The notes under the pieces are model-generated. The model was not told the origin of the DNA, did no database searches, and worked only from the letters and a program-made list of their open reading frames with translations. A DNA stretch of 64,000 nucleotides from Trissonchulus latispiculum (lineage: Eukaryota; Nematoda; Enoplea; Enoplida; Ironidae), in assembly GCA_030248195.1 (NCBI GenBank), contig JASAND010018240.1, positions 1 to 64,000 on the forward strand. Reading direction: 5' to 3'. Below are positions 26,001 through 38,000 of this stretch, piece by piece (position 1 is the stretch's first letter; the number at the start of each line of letters is the position of its first letter). The translations under genes and the position numbers were made by a program.

Positions 26001-29000
26001 TCTAAAATCGGATATTGTGTGGATATAAAAATTATCCGGATATCCGGATATCCAGTGCCCATCACTAGTGTGGGTATGCTTTTTTGTGTGTGTTGCTCAA
26101 CTTGAGGGAGGGATTGTTTGCGTGCCGTGTCGTGTGCGTCTGTGGTATTTTCTGGTGTGGGGGTTATATCCTGGATTTTGAAGAGGGGGAGGTTTTGGAG
26201 CCGAAATGTTTTTTGCAAAAAAATGCGGCAGATTTTTCCAGTAACATTTGCTAGAATTTTCTTTCTTGGTCTCAGAAGGGGTTCCTTGGTTTATTATTCT
26301 TCCAGTTTCCGTCAATCAAATTTTATTTTTATTTTACTTTTTTTGGTTTTCATGCGTTTGTCCAACACGTGTTGTTTGATAGTTTTTTGTGGTAAAGTTT
26401 TTGTGATTTGTTTGCTTTAAGTTTGCCATAGATTAAATTAATTTTTGTGTAAAAAAACTAAAATTGATTTTGAATTTATGACAGTATCTGGTTTGTGATG
26501 CCCCCCCCAATCGGCATTTCGTGTTCATGTGGTGCTAGCTTGCCGACTGCTAGTGATGTGGTGTGTTTTGGGGAGGTGCATTTTTTCTGCATTTTTGAAA
26601 TTAAGGTCAAAGCGGCGTTTGGTTGAATAGTTTTGATGAAGCAACCTCTGTTTATCCCTTTTGTTCTTATCCTGGGTATTTAGTTATTGATTCAGACATT
26701 TATTTACTGGGGGGGGGGCTTGGTTTAGTACAATCAATAATAACATACGAAGGGTTGTCGATTTAGTATCAATTTTTCTTCATTTATTAAAATACGTACG
26801 TAGCAAGCGAAACACAAGTTCACCTTTACAGTTTGTCTTACATTTTAGTCTGGCTTACTTCTACTGGGGGGGGGGGGGGGGGGGGGGGCCCCGCCCTCGA
26901 CGCCCCCCCCCCCATAAAAAAGCCCCCCCCCATAAAGACCGACCTCCCCCCCCCCCAATAACCCCAAAAATTGCCATTTTTTGCCATTTTTAGCCAAAAT
27001 TTTCAAAAATTTTTCCGGCTTCGCCGGATTTTTACCTAAATTTCCACTATTTTAGCTTAAAAAACACCCAAAATTAGTTATTTTTTAGCGATTTTTAGCA
27101 TTTTTTACGCAAAAAACCTAAAAATTTGTAAAAAAATATGCCCCCCCCCATTTTTGGTTCCCCCCCCCCCCCCCAATGGGGGGGGGGGGGCTTCGTCGAG
27201 CCCCCCCCCATATCGCCCCCCCCCCCATAAATTTTGGCCTAGAAGTAAGCCAGTTAGTTTTTTGTTGAATGGATTTTTGATTTTTTGAAAACTTACGTAA
27301 AAGTTATTTTGCCATCCGTGTTTTTGGTTTGGTTAGTATATTTTTACCTTTTGTTTCCTTCAATCAAATTTTATTTCTATTTTACTTTTTTCGGTTTTCA
27401 TGTGTTTGTCCACCACGTGTCTTTTGAAAGTTTGTGTGGTAGAGTTTGTGATTTGTTTGCTAGTTTGCCGTTGATTAAATTAATTTTTGTATAAAAAACA
27501 AATTGATTATGAATTAGGTTTTTATTGGTGGAAATTAGGATAAATCAAAATTCCCTTGGCCTGTAGCTTGCAATAAAATTCTGCCAATTCGATCTCCTAT
27601 TGCCTGCTGCCGCCTACTGCTTACAACAATTTCAATTTCAAGTTTTGTGGATTTCGCGTGGGAATTCACAGGGGGTTTTAGGCACAAATAAGTGGGGGAA
27701 GGTCCAAAAGTAGGGAAATGATTAAAAATGCTAAAAAAACAGTAAAACAATATATAGTCTGTTTTCGACAAGTGCTGCTATGTATAATAGCAGAGCTAAA
27801 AACTATTAAAAACTTAAGTTTTAGCACCAGAATACACAATTTTGACCAAAAATTTCCAGCGACGCCGGAAAATTTTCCACATTTTGACTAAAAATCCTCA
27901 AAAATCGGCACTTTCAATGGCAATTTCTAGACACCCTAGGGTCGGTGCGTGTGGAGCTCAAAAAAGCGGCGCCCACGCTGCCCCCCCCTCCAAATAAAAA
28001 ATCCCAGGTCCATTCCCCATCCCAAGTTAACGAACCGAGCATCCCTAGCATACTTATATGGTACACGATAGTGAAGGAGTTTCATACGTACTCTTTTTCT
28101 ATTATGACCTGTTCCTTCTAGTCAGCCGGCTGATAGAGGGGAAAAGGAGGAATGTAGCCTAAAAACGATGGGGGTCGAAGTGCCCCCCCCAAAGTCCCAG
28201 GGTCAAGGAATTTGATGCGAGGGCGCTGATTTTTTAAAAATGTTGCTAAAATAATATGCTGGGTGGGCTATTTTGCTGGCATGCATGCTGTAAACAAACG
28301 TTGGTTTTTATCAGAGAAATAGGGCAGATTTAGTGCTCCACAAAGGCAAAAATTGCGGACTTTTGATAATTTGGCCTGCTGAGTGAATTTTTGAAGGCCA
28401 AATTAGGTAGCAAATGGGGGGGCACCCTATGGATTTGGTTGTCGCGATTCGGTGGGAGGTCGTTTATGGGAGGGGGGCACCGGCCCCCCCACTGAAATAA
28501 ACCCAATAGAGATTGACTTAGGGGTACTCAAAATGGTCCTTCGTCACCCGCCCTCTCAAAAAGTGTTGGTTAGGGGCTGGGGCATGGCTCTGCGGAGCTG
28601 GATAAAAGTGTGCGTGCAGTGACTCGACTGTAGTGAGTGACTAAAAGCCCTTTTAGTAGATATAGTCAAGCGGGAAAAAAAACCCATTTCAATATGCGGG
28701 AAAAAAAACCCACCTCCAGTGTGGGCTTACCGGTATGAGCTATATAGGATTTTAATAGCCTATCTTGAAGAGCGTCAAAAATAACCCTAGAGGCTGCATT
28801 ATTGTTGTTCCCACTGCTTCCCTGCAAATTTTTTGGGACTTTGAAATTTTCGAAAATTTTGGTCCGTCCAAGTGCCGAAATTTGGCAAACTTTGGCTGGC
28901 CACCCTGAACTACTGGAAAGACCTAGACCAAAGCGGATAGTATGTATGTGTAGGCCATCTGTTGGGCTTCATGATGATATATGCCACACTGCTCTAACCC

Positions 29001-32000
29001 CTCCGGTGCGACCTGGGGGTGACCTAGAGTTGGCGGGGAAAAAAACCCATCGGCGGGAAAAAAAACCCACTTTTCAAAATTGAATATTTTTCTAACCGTT
29101 AACAGGAAAGGTCAAACTAATACATACATTTGTTTAATAGAGCCTATAGATTAAATTGGTACAGGTTTACCCGGGTTCGTTCTGTTATGGGTGGTCCAGG
29201 GGGTCTAAATCGGACATGGTGCCATTTCAAGCCAAAATTTCAATTTTGGCCAAAAATGCTTATTTTTGCCTTAAAATGGGTCTAGTTTGGCTCTAAATAC
29301 AGGAAAAACACGTTTTCTACACGATAGGATGCATAAACTGCCAAAAATAAACAATTTTTAAAAATTTCCAAAATTTGCCTATGTTTACGTGTTAAACATA
29401 CAAAATTTTCAAAATTCAATTTTTTCTGAAAATTTTCAAAAATGTTGGTATTTTTCGATGTAGACCTACTAAAAACAACCCGCTCTTTCGAATGGCACCG
29501 TCAAAATTGTTCTGGCACGCTTCCAGCAAAAAATCCGGGTGGGTTTTTTTCCCGCCGATGGGTTTTTTTCCCGCATTGGGTTTTTTTCCCGACACGGAAA
29601 ACTTTAATTTCTCCATAACGGCAGGGTCTAGGGAGACAAACTATACCTCATTCGAAAGCTTAGGGCAAACCCTAATTAAATATAGTATCAAAGTCGTGCT
29701 AACCCAAACCAGTCGAAAGTTCTGGTCCAAGAAAAAAAAGTGGGTTTTTTTCCCGCTTGACTATACATACGTACTACATAAGTATATATTTATAGTGTAG
29801 TGTAGTTAACACTAGTTTTTTAAGATCCCTAACGTGTGCCGTTTTGGATAAACCAACTTGTTGAATTGGGATTGTGTTTTGAAGTTTTTTTAGCAGCACT
29901 TTTCCTGCTTTAAAAATAGGTTTTTTCTGGTGTCTTTCTTAATTGCAGCCTTTGACTTTGTTGATCATGATCAAATGATGCTTTTGTTGGATACGTATCA
30001 GAGCAACTTTGACGACCAGTGTAAGACTTTGACCTACAGGCGAAATTGTAGCAAACACGACTTTCTTCGTGTACTGCAACAACAACAACTAACCTCTTCG
30101 TAATAAATAAACATCGTTATTTCACTGCCGAATTGCACTTTCCAACTGCAACTACAGCAATGAAAAGGTCGTTAGTAAATGCATGCGCTCGCTAACTCTC
30201 TGCTTACAAAGCTCTCTGCTTGCTACTTTTTCCAAAGTTGCGGGGCTGTTGCGCACTAAACGTGGGGCGCGCTTTTTTTGGTTTGGGGTAAGACTAGATT
30301 TTTAGGGTTTCCATTCTGTTGACTGGAGATTGCACTATGTGACTTAAAAAATTTATTTTTTCGGGGACAGGTTTATTAATCAAAAACTCAGATTTCATGA
30401 TTTAAATTTTGTACCACAACTTTTGAAATGAGATTGGGAGTTATTTAGAATAACCCACGCTAGAGTAAGAAGAGGTATATATATTTGTGTGCGGCACAGC
30501 CCAAAAAACGTTTTCTGATTTTCCCGAAAAAACAGAAAGACAATAAGCTAGTCGCTTTTGAGTCTTGTTGTACGTACGTATATATGTTTTTTAAAAATAC
30601 AGTTTTATTTGAAAAATTGCCAAATGTTTAAATAAAAAAATGAGCTGGTTATGGGGGTAGATTATCGGCTGTTTTTTTATTTTTGAAATTTTCAATCTTA
30701 AAATAACGCTTGTCGACTAATCAAATTTCACTTCGCTGTGCAATTTTGCGAACACCATATTTGCAATTTCTATTTGGTATTTCTATTCTATTTTGCAAAA
30801 TGCTAGTCTAGCTTTTTTGGTTTGCAGGGGGGGGATTTTCAGATTTAGGGGTTGGCCAGGTCAGACCTGACACCAATGCTTTTGTGCGATATATATCTGT
30901 TAATGTTGCGAATGGAGGTAGTGTAGAAACTTTGTACTTTACTATATACTTTACTTTCTTAACTTTCTGGTCGAAGGGTCCAAACTTAATATATATGCTT
31001 TAGAAGGTGTTTTTGCCGCATAGAGACTCATTTTTAACAGTTACGTTTTATTTGTCCAGTTTCTGGTTTTGTTGGCACATTTAGTTTTTTTAGATTTATG
31101 TTTATTTGGCATGTTGTTTTGCTTGTTTGCCTGTTTTTTTGCTCAAATTTTTTGTTGCATATATATTTCTTTTTTGGTTTGTTTAGGTGTTGCTTTTAGG
31201 GTTACTGTTTGACTAGAACTTAATTCTTATTGTTAGAGGTTAGCCAATCAATCTTTGATGTATAGTTGACCTGTGTTCGAAACTAGTTTCAGCTTAAACC
31301 TATCCTATCCCAGTTATATCTTTTCTTTGCTTTGCGCTTGCATAGTACAAGGATAAATATTATGTAATACTGTAGTTTTAAGCTTAATGGTGATTCCATA
31401 GTGCCAGTCGCCTCTCGACGCACGTCGACGCTTCCAAATGTAGCATCACACCTTGGTGCCATGCTACCACTAGAGGCGTTTACGCACATAGACGCGCGTC
31501 AACGCGCACATTTGTACCATGCCAGATTTCTCTCATCGACGCGCGTTGGTGCGCGCAGAATGATACCGACGTTTGTAGACGCACGTCGAGGCGCGTCAAC
31601 GCGCGTACACCTGTGTTGGCGACTATGAAGGCACCTAAATTTGAGTTTAGAATTATTAAGGCTTTCAGTTGAAGTGAAGGCTAATTATACCTACTCCCAA
31701 CCTTTGCCACTGATGATCGCTAATTCGTGTCCAATTTGATACTAAGTTTTGTAAGCAGTGCTATGTGGCTACAGCTTTCCGTTTCCCTTTCTGCTTTGAC
31801 TGGCTGTTACTTACTGCTATGATGCTGCAATGATGAAAAGATGCATAGCTAATTAATTACTTAATCCATGTAAGGTTTCTAACTAATATACCTACAGAAG
31901 ATTAGACTGTAAAAAAGTGTCACCTTAGCCCCGTAAACGATTTAGCCCTGGTTTAGGTTTTGAGAATAGTTTGCCCATTCAGGGTTTTTTTCAAAACGGC

Positions 32001-35000
32001 CAGTGGGCATTTTAGTGGGCAAACTTAGGATTGAGGGGGCAAATTTAGAGATCGGTGGGCAAAATTACAAAATTTTGTTAAGCAATTTTTAACCTAAATT
32101 TTAACATTGTTTTAATTAATAATGTGTTTTTATTCCATATCATCGAATTTCCTGTCGTTTAATATCTTTATTTGTGCCTTAAGGTGGTGATTCCCTTTGG
32201 TCACATAAAGTTTGCACCATTACTACTCATTCATTACTTGGAGTTAAGAAGCCATTTTTATATCAAAATGTAGCTTGACATTTTCTCTTTTTAATGCATG
32301 CCACGAAACTAATGTTGCTTATCTAAAATATTTTTAACACATTTTAGAAGAAGTATAATTTTCCAGAATTTTTGCAGACTCAAGTAAATTTTTTCGCGAG
32401 ACATCGGTTATATCATTCGATACCTCCATCAAATAGCTGGGGTCGATTTTTTATTTATTGTGAAATCGCTCTTCGTTAGAGAAATAAGCTGAAATGTGAG
32501 CGTAACCTGGATTTTGCCTACTTTTTCCGCATTTGTCAAGGGATTACTTTAGCTAGAAAGCAGCAATCGGGGCAACTAAAAAATCGTCCCTGGGTATATT
32601 TGTGCCGAACACATTTGTTCAGTAGCAGCCCTCTAGATTGCATGGTAAATGCTCCACAATCTTTGGAAAAAATTGGTCTTGTTTTTGCAAAAACTACATT
32701 TTTTATGATAACAGCCTACAGAATAGCAATTGGAAGACGATCATGCGTCGGATAATTTGTCCCTGTGAGACCTTCAGATCGACGCCCTTAGTTTAGAGAA
32801 AAGCTAGAAACTTACTTTAAAAAGCAAAAATGTGAAGCTCAATGAGATCTTTCGAATGAATAAGTCATAACTATATAGCAAATGCCAAACGTTCAGAAAT
32901 TGGGAAAAACCACTCTGACCGGAAATCTCGAATTTTTGAATCGAGATTGCGCGGAGGGTGTTAGAACGCTAAAAGAACTTATTTTGAAAGTAAAATAACT
33001 GGAAAGTATAATAATGGAAAGTATATAATAAGTAAATAACAATATGTGCCCAAAAGGAATCACCACCTTAAGCAATCTTATTCTTAATAATTTTTATACA
33101 ATACAGTGTTCTTATATACGCACTAGAAACATGATAACAAAAACAGCAGGGGGTCTGGGGGGCACAGCCCCCCAGAAGCTGAACGAATTTTTTAGATTTT
33201 GATATTTTTGCACATGTTTTGAGCCGTACTTTCGATTTTCGGCAGTTGCATTTTTCTGCGTTGATGCTTATAATTTAGCTTGAATTGCAAAGGATTTTAT
33301 ATATGCAAATTTTCTAACATTTCGAGGAGACATATATACATTTACAAATAGACAATAAGTGAAAGTGAAGTAAGGTTAATGAAATTACAATTTAGCAGTG
33401 ACACAGGCACTCCTGCGGGGGGTCTGGGGGACGGCAGCCCCCCAGGAAAATATTTGAAGATTTTTTGAAAATTAGAAAAAAACCGTAATAGAAATGTTCA
33501 CTTCTTTTACTTCTGTGGTCCAATTTTTCGTTGGGCAAACTGCTGGGCAAATTTAAATTTGAGTGGGCAAACTTTTAGCCGAGTGGGCAAATGCCCCCAA
33601 TTTTGCCCAAAAAAAACCGTGGGCCCATTTATTAAGCTTAGACATTGGCTTGCAAATTCTCTGCCATGTAGTTATGGTGGCCATTTTTTCTGGTCAATCA
33701 CTTTTGTATTACGTCTTACTACCATACTATCTGCTGTGTAGTTAACCTTCAGTGTTATCGAGTGAATATTAACAGTGTGTGTTAATTATTTACTTTAGCT
33801 ATTGTTTTAGGTTTTTATTTAACTATAATTTATTTTTCATGGATTGTTAGAATTTGAGTTTTTTTCGTGTTTTTTTCAGCCAAAAGATCTGGAGATTATT
33901 CCATGTTCCAAAGTGCTGAAAATGGTGATAATATGCTGGAGGCTCCCCAACCCGGTGCCCCTGAAATTGACCCTCACGCACAGGAAGCTACCCCACTGCA
34001 GGTAACATACAACCTTAGCTATGTAGCCTAATTTGCATATTTCGGGTTCTATATTGCTATCAGGCGGCACATTGATAGAATTAAGTAACATACATAAGTA
34101 CATGTGAAAAAACATTTGGTAAAAATTGTTTACTTGGATCCCTCCCCGCGCCTTGTTGTCAATTTAGGTATATATGTTTTCTTAAATATTGCCAAACTTT
34201 TTTAATTTCGCGTGTTCGCCACAAGTTTTACGTGCCACTTTGCCATCTTATGCTTTGATTCATTTGCGTAAGTATGTATGGCATACGTATATACATGTGG
34301 GTGACGGTTAGAGTAATATTTGGGGAGGGGGAGCAGCAGTTGTTCTTAAGAATGGAAAGTTTCAAATCTCCTGATTTTTTTGATGAACTTAAACGCCATG
34401 TAAAGCACAGCTTGGTTTTTGGCTATCAACGGTTAATTCGCACCTAATTTTTGTCTTGCAAGCTTGTTTGCTACAATCATAAATTTTCTGTTTTGATCAT
34501 TATCTAGGCGAACAAACAAACAAACAAACCAAATATTCTGACTGAAAATAATTATGCAATGCAATTTAAATGAAATTTATTTCTGAAATTTCAAGCTGTC
34601 TATACGTACGTACGCTTTCTTTGGAACCATTTTGCCCTTGCTTGCATACACTATTAATTGTTGTCTTCGTTTTTTTGCTCCCCCCCCATTTGGTTGTTTT
34701 TTCCATGGATTGTTTTTCAGCACGTTGCAGCGTTGGTGGATACGGACTTTGATTTCGATAAGGCCAAGGAACAAACAGATGATCTTTATAAGACGACGGT
34801 ATTCTACGGTTTTGCTTGCTTCTGATGCTTTCTAGCTTATATTTTTATTTTTGCAGGCGAAGGGGATGAGATAGCGGGTCCCCCCCCAAGGACTCAAACA
34901 TTAATTGCTAACACTGGATTCATTCTGTCCTAAAATTTTAATCATGAGGGTGCGCGGAGCGCCCCTCATAATATGAGCTATAAAGGCACTTTGCGGATTT

Positions 35001-38000
35001 GCGAAACTGTTAATTAGCCATAACTAATTAACGGTAGGGAGTTGAGAGCTAAAGTTTACATTTTTGAAATCTCCAGGCCAAGAGCTTTCGAATGATACCA
35101 AACTTGCCCGGAAAAAATGAACTTTGAAAAAATCGACTTTTTGATACAAGTTTAAAAGTGGGGGTTTTTTTCTCTGTATCGACCACTTTTTTAGGGCGAT
35201 TTTTGCGCACACCGATTTTTCAAACGGCCCATAGGAAAAATTTTTCTATATATACTAATTTTTGACTATCTAGGCGATGGTCCAGATCAAGTTTATGTTT
35301 GATTTCCGAATTTCGCTCTGGGTCGATTTTTACAGATGGTCAAAAATAGAAAAATCGACGTTTGGACTTAGAAATTTTTCGAGGTCCCAACACAGAAAAT
35401 TGTCAAAAAGTCGTCTAAAATAGCGTTTTTCGGCCTTGGGATGGTACCCATATATAGTAAATCGGGGTCGCTGAACACGATGAGCATACTGCCGACGCCG
35501 TATCTCGCCTGGTTCATCTGGTTCAACTGGTTCAACAGTGAACCAGCCCCAAGTTCAAGCTGTCAACACAGAAAATTGTCAAAAAGTCGTCTAAAATAGC
35601 GTTTTTCGGCCTTGGGATGGTACCCATATATAGTAAATCGGGGTCGCTGAACACGATGAGCATACTGTCGACGCCGTATCTCGCCTGGTTCATCTGGTTC
35701 AACTGGTTCAACGTTGAACCAGTTCCTGGTTCAAGCGACAGGAGATAGCTGGAAGGTTGATCTTTTGCACACAAAGGTTATTGGGCATGGGGAATTCACT
35801 GGTGGTGTTATTTTGGGGATCCGACCCAAGGCTGGCCAGATCTGGTTCAACTGGTTCAAGGTTGAACCAGTTCCTGGTTCAAGCTACTGGAGATAGCTGG
35901 AAGGTTGATATTTGGCATACAAAGGTTATTGGGCATGGGGAATTCACCGGTGGTGTTATTTTGGGGTTCCGACCCATGGCTGGCCGGATCTGGTTCAACT
36001 GGTTCAAAGTTGAACCAGTTCCTGGTTCAAGCTACTGGAGATAGCTGGAAGGCTGATATTTAACATACAAAGGTTATTGGGCATGGGGAATCCACTGGTG
36101 GTGGTATTTTGGGGATCCGACCCATGGCTGGCCAGATCTGGTTCAACTGGTTCAAAGTTGAACCAGTTCCTGGTTCAAGCTGCTGGAGATAGCTGGAAGG
36201 CTGATATTTGGCATACAAAGGTTATTGGGCATGGGGAATCTGCTGGTTCTGTTATTTTGGGGATCCGACCCAAGGTTGGCCAGATCTGGTTCAACTGGTT
36301 CAAGCTACTGGAGATAGCTGGAAGGCTGATATTTGGCGTACAAAGGTTATTGGACAAGAGGAATTCACTGGTTCTGTTATTTCGGCGATCCGACCTGTGG
36401 CTGGCCAGATCTGGTTCATCTGGTTAGATTGAACCAGTTCCTGGTTCAAGCTACTGGAGATAGCTGTAACGCTACGATTTTGCATACAAATGTTATTGGA
36501 CGTGCGAATTGGTCATACCACCTAAAACAGCGTTTTTCGGAGTTTCGGAGCCTTAATAAGGCGGCGCTCCCAAAAATTGGAAGAAGGACAAGTAGGAAAA
36601 ATGCTCCTTGCAGTCGCATGTAAAATGCAATATGAGCTATGAGGGTCAACATTTAAATGTGTCAAGGACAAGATTTAAAACGTCTAATATGAGCCAGCAT
36701 CTAAATCGGTAAAGGACAAGATGTAACTGGCTAATATGAGCCGCTACGTTTCTCTTGGGCTCATATTGACGCGAGGATACTAAGTTGAGTTAACTCTTTT
36801 GCACTTTTCAAATTCGCATATATATACGTATGCATAATTGTCCTGACATACGTGTGCTCTTGATACAATAAGTAAAGTCAATCGTACGACACCGTGGATA
36901 AGCACACACACATCTTTTACAGATCAGTATATACAGTGAGCCGATAGCGAAGACTATACCGGTTTACAGGAGCTTCATACATTTGTTTCTAGTATTTCAG
37001 TGTTTCAAAACTGGTATATGCCAAATATATACCACCTAATTCAACTTTAAAGGGGAGAACTTTAGCTGTATAAAGTGTTCAGATACCTTAAATTCGGTGT
37101 TTGAGCTGGCGAAATTAGATTCAGGCAGGACATCTGTAACCAAACATTACATGAAGCTATTGATATTACGCAAAACGGTGAGGATTTGTTCAAAGAGTTG
37201 GGAATAAAAGTAAAAAGTCTGTAGGCAAAATGGTATGATGTCGTGATGTTAAGCCGTTGAAACCACGGCAGCGAGCGTCAATATGAGCCCAAGAGAAACG
37301 TAGCGGCTCATATTAGCCAGTTACATCTTGTCCTTTACCGATTTAGATGCTGGCTCATATTAGACGTTTTAAATCTTGTCCTTGACACATTTAAATGTTG
37401 ACCCTCATAGCTCATATTGCATTTTACATGCGACTGCAAGGAGCATTTTTCCTACTTGTGAATTAATCTTAGTTTTAATTTTTCTCAAAGGTTTGTTTGG
37501 CAATGTTTGCAAAAATTCGAGCGCTTGCTGTAAAGGTTTTGGATACAAAATTTGCTGTCATTAACTATGAGGGAAATGAGCAGAACCCATCCTGAACAAA
37601 ACCCATCCGGACACACTGTTTTCAGATTTTTTAGTAATTCGGAAAAATTGGGGGGGTGTGCCGTGGTTTTTCTGATTTCTTGAAAACTTTGAATTTTAAG
37701 ATTAGTAGTGAACCAGTGTATTCGTTTGGTCGAAGTTTAATTGTTTAATGCTTGCTGTTTTCATGAAACAATTTAACGCATAATATTTCAATTTATTAGT
37801 TATAGAAAACATAATATATACTACAAAGGGCTTAAATTCTTCTCGATTCGCTCATTTCTGACATTCCCAAAATCGATCGGGATTTTTTCTGGTTCTATTT
37901 GGTGTTATTTGCTTTAGTTTTTTTCGCTGCTCTGTTGTGAAAGCAAGCAATCGCTTGGCCCGCTTTGCGTTGTTTCACGCGAGATAATTGAATTAGTTTC

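Larger units (their letters stand above)
34941..37459. mobile_element. Composite satellite-bearing element B
   Basis: Homologous in plan to element A (5211-8024). Head hairpin ATGAGGG...CCCTCAT, then ATAATATGAGCTATAAAGGC; the conserved block GGTACCCATATATAGTAAAT twice (about 35413-35510 and 35590-35690, 176 bp apart); a satellite of 148-bp monomers; and a terminal foldback 36588-37459 ending TACTTGT. No transposase ORF seen. Confidence 0.75.

Noticed and set aside
26850..27253. G/C runs as sequencing or assembly errors only
   Set aside because: Exact run lengths may be unreliable, but the runs recur at the same positions in many element copies with perfect target duplications, so they belong to the elements.
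27285..27494. Small hydrophobic protein similar to the one at 26118-26420
   Set aside because: Both come from a duplicated T-rich intronic stretch ([15 protein letters not shown]); no start context or splicing that supports a gene.
35714..36652. Open frames of 60-116 codons with repeated [16 protein letters not shown]
   Set aside because: Translation of the 148-bp satellite in element B; repeats with the monomer period and has no domain.
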